This document shows, piece after piece, positions 57,925 to 64,000 of a stretch of DNA of 64,000 nucleotides. The translations under genes and the position numbers were made by a program. Source of the stretch: Cryobacterium sp. HLT2-28 (lineage in GTDB: Bacteria > Actinomycetota > Actinomycetes > Actinomycetales > Microbacteriaceae); contig NZ_SOFH01000023.1 in the NCBI RefSeq assembly GCF_004402495.1, forward strand, positions 248,001-312,000, given 5' to 3'. Position 1 is the first letter of the stretch; the number at the start of each line of letters is the position of its first letter. The notes below the pieces were generated by a model, which worked only from the letters and a program-made list of their open reading frames with translations, had not been told where the DNA came from and made no database searches.

Positions 57925-58932
57925 TCAGCCCGCCGCGCCGTCCCAGCCGCGGTACGGGTCCCAGCCGCCCTGCGTGTGCGGGGTCCCGTCGACCAGCACC
58001 ACGCCGGCCGCGGCCGTGACGACCCCGAGCCGGCGGAAGCCGTCCGGCAGCTCGGCACCCGCCGGGAACGTGGCCAGCAGCCCGTGGTCCTCGCCACCGC
58101 CGAGGGCGCGCTCGACCTGGCCGCCCAGCGTCGTCGAATCGAAGTCGATCCCCACACCGCTCGCCCTGGCGAGCCGGCCGGCGTCGATGGCGAGCCCGTC
58201 TGACACGTCGAGCATCGCGGTCGCCCCGGCGAGCGCGGCGGCAGGGCCGCGGTCGATCGGCGGCTCCGGGGCGAGCTGGGCACCGATTTCCCGCGGATGC
58301 CGCTCCCGCAGCGCCGCGGCGAGCGCGGCATCCGGGGTGCCGTCGGCGTCGACCCCGAGCCTGAACAGCAGGCTCAGCCCCCACCCGGCGTCACCGAGCC
58401 TCCCGGCAAGCGCCACGACGTCGCCTGGGCGCGCCCCGGAGCGCAACACGGGCTCGCGCCCCTCCAGGTCGCCGAAGGCCGTCACAGCCAGCGTCAGGGC
58501 GTCGGAGGCGGACAGGTCACCGCCGACGACTCCGCAACCGGGGGCCAGCGCGTCGCAACCGTCCCTGAGCCCGTCGGCGATTCCCTCGATCACCCAGATC
58601 GGTGTCGACGGGGGCGCTGCGATGGCGACGACCAGGGCGGTCGGTCGTGCTCCCATGGCGGCGACATCCGACAGGTTGGTCGCGGCGGCCTTCCAACCGA
58701 GGTCGTGCGGGGTCGACCAGGCGAGCCGGAAGTCCGGGCCCTGGATCATCATGTCCGTCGTCACCACGTAGCGCCCGTCCGGCGCCCGCAGCACGGCGGC
58801 GTCGTCCCCCGGCCCGAGCAGCTGGGCGTCCGAGCCGGGCAGTCGCGGGAAGATCCGGGCGAGCACCTCGCCCTCGCTCAGGTCGGCGAGCGTCTCGCTC
58901 GAGGGGAGCGGTGCGGCCGCAGCATTCGTCAT
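57925..58932 (-). CDS. thiL: Thiamine-monophosphate kinase
   Basis: Final step of thiamine diphosphate synthesis. 335 residues. AIR-synthetase-type fold: GPGDDAAVLRAPDGRYVVTTD (metal-binding Asp residues), then LSDVAAMGARPTALVV, GGDLSASDALTLAVTAFG, and MLDVSDGLAIDAGRLA. Promoter -10 TACCGT lies 7 nt before the ATG and overlaps that of the divergent DUF3515 gene. Convergent with rsmD. Confidence 0.95.
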   Translation of the reverse strand: MTNAAAAPLPSSETLADLSEGEVLARIFPRLPGSDAQLLGPGDDAAVLRAPDGRYVVTTDMMIQGPDFRLAWSTPHDLGWKAAATNLSDVAAMGARPTALVVAIAAPPSTPIWVIEGIADGLRDGCDALAPGCGVVGGDLSASDALTLAVTAFGDLEGREPVLRSGARPGDVVALAGRLGDAGWGLSLLFRLGVDADGTPDAALAAALRERHPREIGAQLAPEPPIDRGPAAALAGATAMLDVSDGLAIDAGRLARASGVGIDFDSTTLGGQVERALGGGEDHGLLATFPAGAELPDGFRRLGVVTAAAGVVLVDGTPHTQGGWDPYRGWDGAAG

Positions 58933-58939
58933 GCATCAA

Positions 58940-58945
58940 ACGGTA
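58940..58945 (-). promoter_or_regulatory. -10 box of a leaderless promoter for thiL
   Basis: TACCGT on the minus strand, 7 nt from the thiL ATG at 58932; shares two base pairs with the opposing box at 58944-58949. Confidence 0.45.
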
Positions 58946-58949
58946 GCCT
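58944..58949 (+). promoter_or_regulatory. -10 box of a leaderless promoter for the DUF3515 gene
   Basis: TAGCCT, 7 nt from the ATG at 58957; the same hexamer as in front of the NUDIX gene. Confidence 0.5.
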
Positions 58950-58956
58950 GAATGCA

Positions 58957-59472
58957 ATGACCCCCCGCTCCCGTCTCCTTCGCGCCGCCGTCGGCATCAC
59001 GCTCGTCGCCGGCACTGTGCTGCTGACCGGTTGCACCGCGATCGTGCCGCTCGAGCCGTCCAAGGATGCCGCCAACCCGACCTGCGCCGACCTGATCGTG
59101 CGCCTGCCGACGGCCGTCGCGTCGTTGCCCGAGCGCGAGACGAACGCGCAGGCCACCGGCGCCTGGGGCACCCCGGCCGCTGTGCTGCTGCACTGCGGGG
59201 TCACCGTGCCGGTGCCCACCACCCTGCCCTGCCTCAACGTCAACGGCATCGACTGGATCGAAGACGACTCCGAGGCGCCGCTCTACCGGTACACGACCTA
59301 CGGCCGGGACCCGGCGACCGAACTGGTGATCGACTCGGGGAAGGTCAGCGGTTCGACCGTCCTGGTCGACCTGGCCAAGGCCGTGTCCGCCATCCCCGCG
59401 ACCGGGCAGTGCGTGGGCGTGGACGACCTCACCATCCCCACCGACGGCGGCACGGCGGTCCCCGCGCCGTAG
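58957..59472 (+). CDS. DUF3515 family lipoprotein
   Basis: 171 residues, exported and lipid-anchored at Cys26 (lipobox LLTGC after hydrophobic AAVGITLVAGTV). DUF3515 features: PTCADLIVRLPTAVASLPER, TGAWGTPAAVLLHCGV, and VNGIDWIEDD. Actinobacteria-specific and commonly next to ddl or thiL, with unknown function. The longer upstream frame is antisense to thiL. Its 3' end is 7 nt from the ddl stop (convergent). Confidence 0.9.
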   Translation: MTPRSRLLRAAVGITLVAGTVLLTGCTAIVPLEPSKDAANPTCADLIVRLPTAVASLPERETNAQATGAWGTPAAVLLHCGVTVPVPTTLPCLNVNGIDWIEDDSEAPLYRYTTYGRDPATELVIDSGKVSGSTVLVDLAKAVSAIPATGQCVGVDDLTIPTDGGTAVPAP

Positions 59473-59479
59473 CGCAGGC

Positions 59480-60589
59480 TCAGGCCGCCCGGACTCCGCG
59501 GCGGCTGAGCGCCACTTCGATCAGCTCGTCGATCAGCTGCGGATACGTGTAGCCGCTGGCGAGCCAGCAGCTGGGGAACATCGAGATCGGCGTGAACCCC
59601 GGCATCGTGTTGATCTCGTTGATCACCCAGCCGTCCGCGGTGTGGAAGAAGTCCACCCGGGCAAGGCCGGCGCCGTCGATGGCCTCGAACGCGCGGATGG
59701 CGAGCCTCTGCATCTCGGCCAGTTCCGTCGCCGACAGGTCGGCCGGGCAGACCAGGTCGATGCCGGGCGCGCCCAGGTACTTCGCGGCGAAGTCGTAGAA
59801 GTCACGGCCGCGGACGAGCACCTCGCCGGCGACGGATGCCCGGGCCGGCTCCCCGCGTCGCCCCTGGAGTACCGCGATCTCGAGTTCGCGCCCGACCAGG
59901 CCGGCCTCGATCAGCACCTTGTCGTCCTCGGCGAGTGCCACCCGCATCGCCTCGGCGAGCTGGTCCCTGGTCGACACCTTGCTGACGCCGACGCTGGACC
60001 CGGCCCTGGCGGGCTTGACGAACACGGGAAGCCCGAGTTCCTCGATCGCCGCGTGGGCCATCCCGGGGGCTTCGGCCCAGTCATCCGCCGTGATGGTGCG
60101 CCACGGCGCGACCGGGAGGGACGCCTGCTGGAAGACGGTCTTGGTGAAGTGCTTGTCCATGCCGAGGGCCGACGCGAGCACGCCTGACCCCACATAGGGC
60201 AGACCGGTGAGTTCGAGCAGGCCCTGGACGGTGCCGTCCTCCCCGAACGGCCCGTGCAGGATCGGGAAGACCAGGTCGACGTTGCCGAGCGAGCGGGAGT
60301 CGAGCCCGGCGCCGTCCGTGACGGTCAGCTGCCGGCTCAGGGTGCTCTCCGGCCAGCGCACCCGACTGCCGTTGTCGAAGACCTCCGGCAGCTCGGCCTG
60401 GTTCAGCGCGAACCGGGCCGGGTCGTCCTCCTCGAGCACGAAGGCGCCATCCCGGGTGATCCCGATCGGGATGACGTTGTAGCGTTCGCGGTCAATTGCC
60501 GCCAGGACGCCGCCCGCCGTGGCGCAGCTGATCGAATGTTCGCTTGACCGACCCCCAAAGAGCAGCGCCACCGTGAGCTTGTGAGTCAT
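59480..60589 (-). CDS. ddl: D-alanine-D-alanine ligase
   Basis: Makes the D-Ala-D-Ala terminus of peptidoglycan precursors. 369 residues from ATG 60589 (MTHKLTVALLFGGRSSEHS), preceded by AAAGGACG. ATP-grasp features: HGPFGEDGTVQGLLELTGLPYVG, VFVKPARAGSSVGVSKV, and EINTMPGFTPISMFP. The substrate Tyr/Phe choice (GLPYVGSGV) is as in D-Ala-D-Ala enzymes. Its first 98 nt also encode the end of gpsA in another frame. Confidence 0.95.
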   Translation of the reverse strand: MTHKLTVALLFGGRSSEHSISCATAGGVLAAIDRERYNVIPIGITRDGAFVLEEDDPARFALNQAELPEVFDNGSRVRWPESTLSRQLTVTDGAGLDSRSLGNVDLVFPILHGPFGEDGTVQGLLELTGLPYVGSGVLASALGMDKHFTKTVFQQASLPVAPWRTITADDWAEAPGMAHAAIEELGLPVFVKPARAGSSVGVSKVSTRDQLAEAMRVALAEDDKVLIEAGLVGRELEIAVLQGRRGEPARASVAGEVLVRGRDFYDFAAKYLGAPGIDLVCPADLSATELAEMQRLAIRAFEAIDGAGLARVDFFHTADGWVINEINTMPGFTPISMFPSCWLASGYTYPQLIDELIEVALSRRGVRAA

Positions 60590-61619
60590 CGATCGTCCTT
60601 TCGCCCTGCGGCTCATCCGAGTCCGTGGTGAGGTGCGGGGCGAGGTCCCGCGGTTTCAGAGTACCGGCCAGCACCTGGCGGACCTGCTCGACGATGGGCA
60701 TGTCCACCCCCTTGGCGCGGGCCAGGTCGAGAATGGGGCCGACGGATGCGAGGCCCTCGGTGGTCTGCTGCATCTGCTTGACGACGTCGGCGATGCCGTA
60801 ACCCTGGCCGAGGAGCCGGCCGGCGGTGTTGTTCCGCGACAGCGGCGACTGGCAGGTCGCGATGAGGTCGCCGAGCCCGGCCAGCCCGGCCAGGGTCTCC
60901 GACCGGGCGCCGTAGGCCACGGCGAAGTCGGTCATCTCGACCAGGCCGCGGGTGATGATCGACGCCTTGGTGTTCTCGCCGTAGCCGACCCCGTCCACGA
61001 TGCCGATCGCGACCGCGATCAGGTTCTTGAGCACGCCGCCGAACTCGGTGCCGATGACATCCGTGTTGACGTAGGAGCGGAAGTATCGGTTCGTGGCGAG
61101 CATGGCGACCGCCTGCGCGGTTTCGAGGCTGTTGGAGGAGACGACGGCCGCGGTGGGCTGCTCCTTGGCGATCTCGAGGGCGAGGTTGGGTCCGGAGATG
61201 GCCGCGATCAGGTCGGGGTTGATCGGCAGGACCTCGGCGATGATCTCGCTCATCCGCATGCCGGAGCCGCGCTCGACGCCCTTCATCAGGGAGACGACGA
61301 TCGCGCCGGGCGCGAGGAACGGCTCGGCGAGGATCAGGTTCTCCCGCAGCGACTGGCTCGGCACGGAGACGAAGACCTGTTCCGCGCCGGCGAGGGCGAG
61401 GTCGAGCCGTGAGGTGGCGCGGAGCCCGGCGGGCAGGTTGATGCCGGGGAGGTAGTCGCTGTTGCGGCGCCCCTCGGTGATCTCCCTGGCCAGTTCGGGG
61501 CGGCGCGCCCAGAGCACGACGTCCGCTCCGCCGTCGGCCAGGATCTTCGCGAATGTGGTGCCCCAGCTGCCGGCACCGAGAACGGCGACCCGCTTGCCTG
61601 GCTGAACCTTAGGCTTCAA
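60492..61619 (-). CDS. gpsA: Glycerol-3-phosphate dehydrogenase [NAD(P)+]
   Basis: Supplies glycerol-3-phosphate for phospholipids. 375 residues from TTG 61619, overlapping plsC by 11 nt. VAVLGAGSWGTTFAKIL (Rossmann), LMKGVERGSGMRMSEI, the catalytic Lys region FGGVLKNLIAVAIGIVDG, and GLAGLGDLIATCQSPLSRN. The conserved domain ends near residue 340 (PRDLAPHLTT); another ~35 residues read across the ddl start, a 98-nt overlap. The stop codon of an ancestor that ended before ddl was probably lost by mutation. Confidence 0.93.
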   Translation of the reverse strand: MKPKVQPGKRVAVLGAGSWGTTFAKILADGGADVVLWARRPELAREITEGRRNSDYLPGINLPAGLRATSRLDLALAGAEQVFVSVPSQSLRENLILAEPFLAPGAIVVSLMKGVERGSGMRMSEIIAEVLPINPDLIAAISGPNLALEIAKEQPTAAVVSSNSLETAQAVAMLATNRYFRSYVNTDVIGTEFGGVLKNLIAVAIGIVDGVGYGENTKASIITRGLVEMTDFAVAYGARSETLAGLAGLGDLIATCQSPLSRNNTAGRLLGQGYGIADVVKQMQQTTEGLASVGPILDLARAKGVDMPIVEQVRQVLAGTLKPRDLAPHLTTDSDEPQGERTIDDSQAHGGAALWGSVKRTFDQLRHGGRRPGGN

Positions 61620-62418
61620 AACGGCCGGTCTCTTTCTGATCGTGTTCGGCGGGATTCCAGCGCTTCACGGGCGCTTTCTCCCCGCGGAGGTCTTCGAGCA
61701 GGTGCGTGATGGCTTCCATGACGATGGTGGTCGCCTCGTTCAGCGTCGCCGTGTCCAGGTTGCGGCCGCGGAATTCGGCCAGGTCGATCGGGTCGCCGAT
61801 CTTGACCAGCACCGTCTTGCGCGGAAACAGGCTGACCCTCTTCGAATACCGGGGAAGCAGCGCCTGGGTGCCCCAGTGGGCGACCGGGACGATCGGGATT
61901 CCCTGTTCGAGGGCGATCCGCACCGCCCCCGTCTTGCCGCGCATCGGCCACAGGTCGGGGTCGCGGGTGAGCGATCCCTCGGGGTAGACGACGACCATCT
62001 GGCCGTTGCGGACGAGCCGTTCGGCTGCCTTGACCGGTTCGTTTCCGCGCACGGCACCGCCCCGGGCGACCGGGATCTGCCCGGACTTGCGCAGCAGGGC
62101 GCCGAGCACGGGGATCGCGAAGACGGAAGCCTTCGCCATGAACCGGGGCGCACGCCCCAGCTTCCAGCTCAGGACGCCCATCACCAGCGGGTCGATCTCG
62201 CTGAAGTGGTTGGGCGCCATCACGAACGCGCCCGACCGCGGGAACTTGCCGGCATCGGTGATCTTGTAGCGCACCGACAGGTTGATCAGTGGCAGCACGA
62301 GGGCCGCCAGCACCCAGAAGACCGACGGCCGGGTGGTCTCCGACCCTTCCCTCGTCTTCGTCACTCGTTGCTTCGGCAGTGGTTCATCCGGCTGGGACTC
62401 TTCATCGGGAACTGGCAC
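61609..62418 (-). CDS. plsC: 1-acyl-sn-glycerol-3-phosphate acyltransferase
   Basis: Second acylation in phosphatidic acid synthesis; product is the substrate of CdsA. 269 residues. HxxxxD motif in APNHFSEIDPL, and VVYPEGSLTRDPDL (glycerol phosphate binding). One hydrophobic segment near the N-terminus (VFWVLAALVLPLINL). The GTG start at 62418 follows GATAAT by 6 nt, so a leaderless promoter seems likely. Adjacent gpsA makes its acceptor precursor, so the pair is functionally linked. Confidence 0.93.
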   Translation of the reverse strand: MPVPDEESQPDEPLPKQRVTKTREGSETTRPSVFWVLAALVLPLINLSVRYKITDAGKFPRSGAFVMAPNHFSEIDPLVMGVLSWKLGRAPRFMAKASVFAIPVLGALLRKSGQIPVARGGAVRGNEPVKAAERLVRNGQMVVVYPEGSLTRDPDLWPMRGKTGAVRIALEQGIPIVPVAHWGTQALLPRYSKRVSLFPRKTVLVKIGDPIDLAEFRGRNLDTATLNEATTIVMEAITHLLEDLRGEKAPVKRWNPAEHDQKETGRFEA

Positions 62419-62424
62419 AGGCCC

Positions 62425-62430
62425 ATTATC
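62425..62430 (-). promoter_or_regulatory. -10 box of a leaderless promoter for plsC
   Basis: GATAAT on the minus strand (5 of 6 match to TATAAT), then GGGCCT and the GTG start. It overlaps the murA stop region. Confidence 0.5.
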
Positions 62431-63859
62431 CTTCGAGATCGAAGTCAGCCCCCAACAGTTCGAGCTTGGTGATGAAGTTCTCGTAGCCGCGGCTGATGAT
62501 CCCCACGTTGCTGACGGTCGAGGTGCCCTCGGCGGTGAGCGCCGCGATCAGGTGGCTGAAACCGCCGCGCAGGTCGGGAACCTCGATGTCGGCGCCGTGC
62601 AGCTTCGTCGGACCGGTGATGACGGCCGAGTGGTTGAAGTTGCGCTGGCCGAAGCGGCAGGGATGCCCGCCGAGGCATTCACGGTGGATCTGGATCGTGG
62701 CACCCATGTCCACGAGAGCGTCGACGAAGCCGAACCGCTGCTCGTACACGGTCTCGTGCACGATCGAGACGCCGTGCGCGTGGGTGAGGGCGACGACGAG
62801 CGGCTGCTGCCAGTCGGTCATGAAGCCCGGGTGCACATCCGTTTCGATGATGACGGGCTTCAGGTCGCCGCCCGGGTGGTAGAAGCGGATGCCGTCGTCC
62901 TCGATGTCGAACGCGCCGCCGACCTTGCGGAACACGTTGAGGAAGGTGAGCATCTCGGCCTGCTTGGCGCCGCCGACGAAGATGTCGCCGTCGGTGGCCA
63001 GGGCGGCGGCGGCCCAGCTGGCCGCCTCGTTCCGGTCGAACAGGGCACGGTGGTTGTAGCCCTCGAGCCGTTCGACGCCCTCGATCCGGATCACCCGGTC
63101 GGTGTCGACCGTGATGATGGCGCCCATCTTCTGCAGGATGTTGATGAGATCCATGATCTCCGGCTCGATCGCCGCGCCTTTGAGCTCGGTGATGCCCTCG
63201 GCGCGAACGGCGGTGAGGAGCACCTGCTCGGTCGCTCCGACGCTCGGATACGGCAGGGACACCTTGGTGCCCTTGAGGCCGTTGGGTGCGGACATCCGGA
63301 TGCCGTTGGGCTGCTTCTCGACCACGGCGCCGAACTTGCGCAGCACATCGAGGTGGTAGTCGATCGGGCGGTCGCCGATGCGGCAGCCGCCGAGATCGGG
63401 GATGAACGCCTCGCCGAGGCGGTGCAGCAGCGGCCCGCAGAACAGGATCGGGATGCGGGAGGAGCCGGCGTGCGCGTCGATCGCGGCGAAGTGGGCGCTC
63501 TCGACGTCGACCGGGTCGAGGAGCAGTTCGCCGGGCTCGACGCCGTCGGTGACCTTGACGCCGTGCACCTCGAGCAGCTCGCGCACGATGCGCACGTCGC
63601 TGATGTTCGGCACGTTCTTGAGCACACTCGGGCTCTCCCCGAGCAGAGCGGCCACCATGGCCTTCGTGACCAGGTTCTTCGCGCCCTTCAGCTCGATCCG
63701 ACCGCGCAACGGGATGCCGCCGCGGATGGTGATCTTGTCGCCCTTCAACCCCACGGCTGCGCCCCAGTTCTGGGCGTTCTGCGCGTTCTCGCGGTTCTGC
63801 TCATCTTCACGCTGCTGCGCGACTTCACGATTGCGCTCGACTTCACTGACTGTGCTCAC
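62426..63859 (-). CDS. murA: UDP-N-acetylglucosamine 1-carboxyvinyltransferase
   Basis: First committed step of peptidoglycan synthesis. 477 residues from GTG 63859 ([16 protein letters not shown]), overlapping the leuD stop (GTGA). The EPSP-synthase-like fold has [20 protein letters not shown]; the catalytic Cys is in [19 protein letters not shown], so a fosfomycin-sensitive type is expected. The first ~35 residues are a Gln/Asn/Glu-rich extension ([15 protein letters not shown]) not part of the fold; a start further in is possible. Confidence 0.94.
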   Translation of the reverse strand: MSTVSEVERNREVAQQREDEQNRENAQNAQNWGAAVGLKGDKITIRGGIPLRGRIELKGAKNLVTKAMVAALLGESPSVLKNVPNISDVRIVRELLEVHGVKVTDGVEPGELLLDPVDVESAHFAAIDAHAGSSRIPILFCGPLLHRLGEAFIPDLGGCRIGDRPIDYHLDVLRKFGAVVEKQPNGIRMSAPNGLKGTKVSLPYPSVGATEQVLLTAVRAEGITELKGAAIEPEIMDLINILQKMGAIITVDTDRVIRIEGVERLEGYNHRALFDRNEAASWAAAALATDGDIFVGGAKQAEMLTFLNVFRKVGGAFDIEDDGIRFYHPGGDLKPVIIETDVHPGFMTDWQQPLVVALTHAHGVSIVHETVYEQRFGFVDALVDMGATIQIHRECLGGHPCRFGQRNFNHSAVITGPTKLHGADIEVPDLRGGFSHLIAALTAEGTSTVSNVGIISRGYENFITKLELLGADFDLEG

Positions 63860-64000
63860 TGATTTACCTGCTTCACGGGGAGAGTACGGGGCCGCCAGGG
63901 CTCCCGATGGGATTCGAATTCTGAGATCCGCGCCTCGTCGCGCAGGGTCAAGCCGATGTCGTCGAGGCCTTCGAGAAGGCGCCAACGGGTGTAGTCGTCG
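63856..64000 (-). CDS. leuD: 3-isopropylmalate dehydratase small subunit, C-terminal end only
   Basis: Leucine biosynthesis enzyme subunit, truncated by the window edge. The visible 47 residues read [19 protein letters not shown], then [18 protein letters not shown], which match the conserved end of LeuD ([17 protein letters not shown]). The TGA at 63856-63858 overlaps the murA start, coupling two unrelated pathways. Confidence 0.9.
   Translation of the reverse strand, partial: DDYTRWRLLEGLDDIGLTLRDEARISEFESHREPWRPRTLPVKQVNQ

Noticed and set aside
1..64000. tRNA, rRNA, CRISPR array, prophage or restriction system
   Set aside because: None was recognised on either strand; tandem repeats found are coding or junction repeats with no spacers and no cas genes.

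Overview
The window is a high-GC Gram-positive (actinobacterial) chromosome segment, most likely from the family Microbacteriaceae. The evidence is the housekeeping gene order, a DUF222/HNH relic, F420-type oxidoreductases, a 492-residue GAPDH, frequent GTG/TTG starts, and many ATGA/GTGA stop-start overlaps. The genus cannot be fixed from sequence reading alone. No rRNA, tRNA, CRISPR array or complete insertion sequence was seen.

Layout. From the left: cdsA (cut by the window edge), frr, pyrH, tsf and rpsB on the minus strand (0-4.2 kb). Then an M23 peptidase, xerC and a phosphodiesterase, an alcohol dehydrogenase, and dprA-comM-yraN (4.5-11.4 kb). Next come a secreted SGNH hydrolase, an M19 dipeptidase, a DDN-type nitroreductase and the long GAPDH (11.6-15.6 kb). 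DUF2469, rnhB, lepB, rplS, a membrane protein, trmD, an FNT channel, rimM, khpA and rpsP follow (15.7-21.7 kb). An accessory patch at 21.9-26.8 kb holds a YefM-YoeB toxin-antitoxin pair, a WD40 gene remnant, a GCS2-type ligase, a broken DUF222-HNH gene, a NUDIX hydrolase and a luciferase-like oxidoreductase. After ffh, an ABM monooxygenase, DUF2004 and ftsY (26.8-30.2 kb) comes a plus-strand sulfur assimilation block (30.4-42.4 kb). Then smc, mutM, rnc, rpmF, DUF177, tgpA-DUF58-moxR, coaD, recG and a TPR gene run on the minus strand, followed by rsmD, thiL, a DUF3515 lipoprotein, ddl, gpsA, plsC, murA and the end of leuD (42.4-64 kb).

How the genes work together. The minus strand carries a conserved actinobacterial backbone for translation, secretion (ffh, ftsY, lepB), chromosome segregation and repair, and cell-wall or lipid precursors (murA, ddl, gpsA, plsC, cdsA). 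The plus-strand block is a nearly self-contained route from sulfate to sulfide: CysDN makes APS, an Fe-S type CysH reduces APS directly to sulfite, and a siroheme reductase makes sulfide. A CysG-like protein and a CbiX chelatase make siroheme, an FprA-like reductase and a ferredoxin supply electrons, and an SsuABC-like transporter imports a sulfur compound.

Most unusual points. (1) The rplS leader has two 11-bp helices in pseudoknot order, starting at the predicted transcript start and ending just upstream of the ribosome binding site. (2) A 17-bp tandem repeat between coaD and moxR creates a chain of 6-residue mini-ORFs, each stop overlapping the next start as GTGA. (3) An 89-bp two-palindrome element occurs twice, 32 kb apart, in intergenic DNA. 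(4) Short tandem repeats sit at three overlapping gene junctions. (5) A -10-like hexamer lies 6-7 nt upstream of many start codons, suggesting widespread leaderless transcription.
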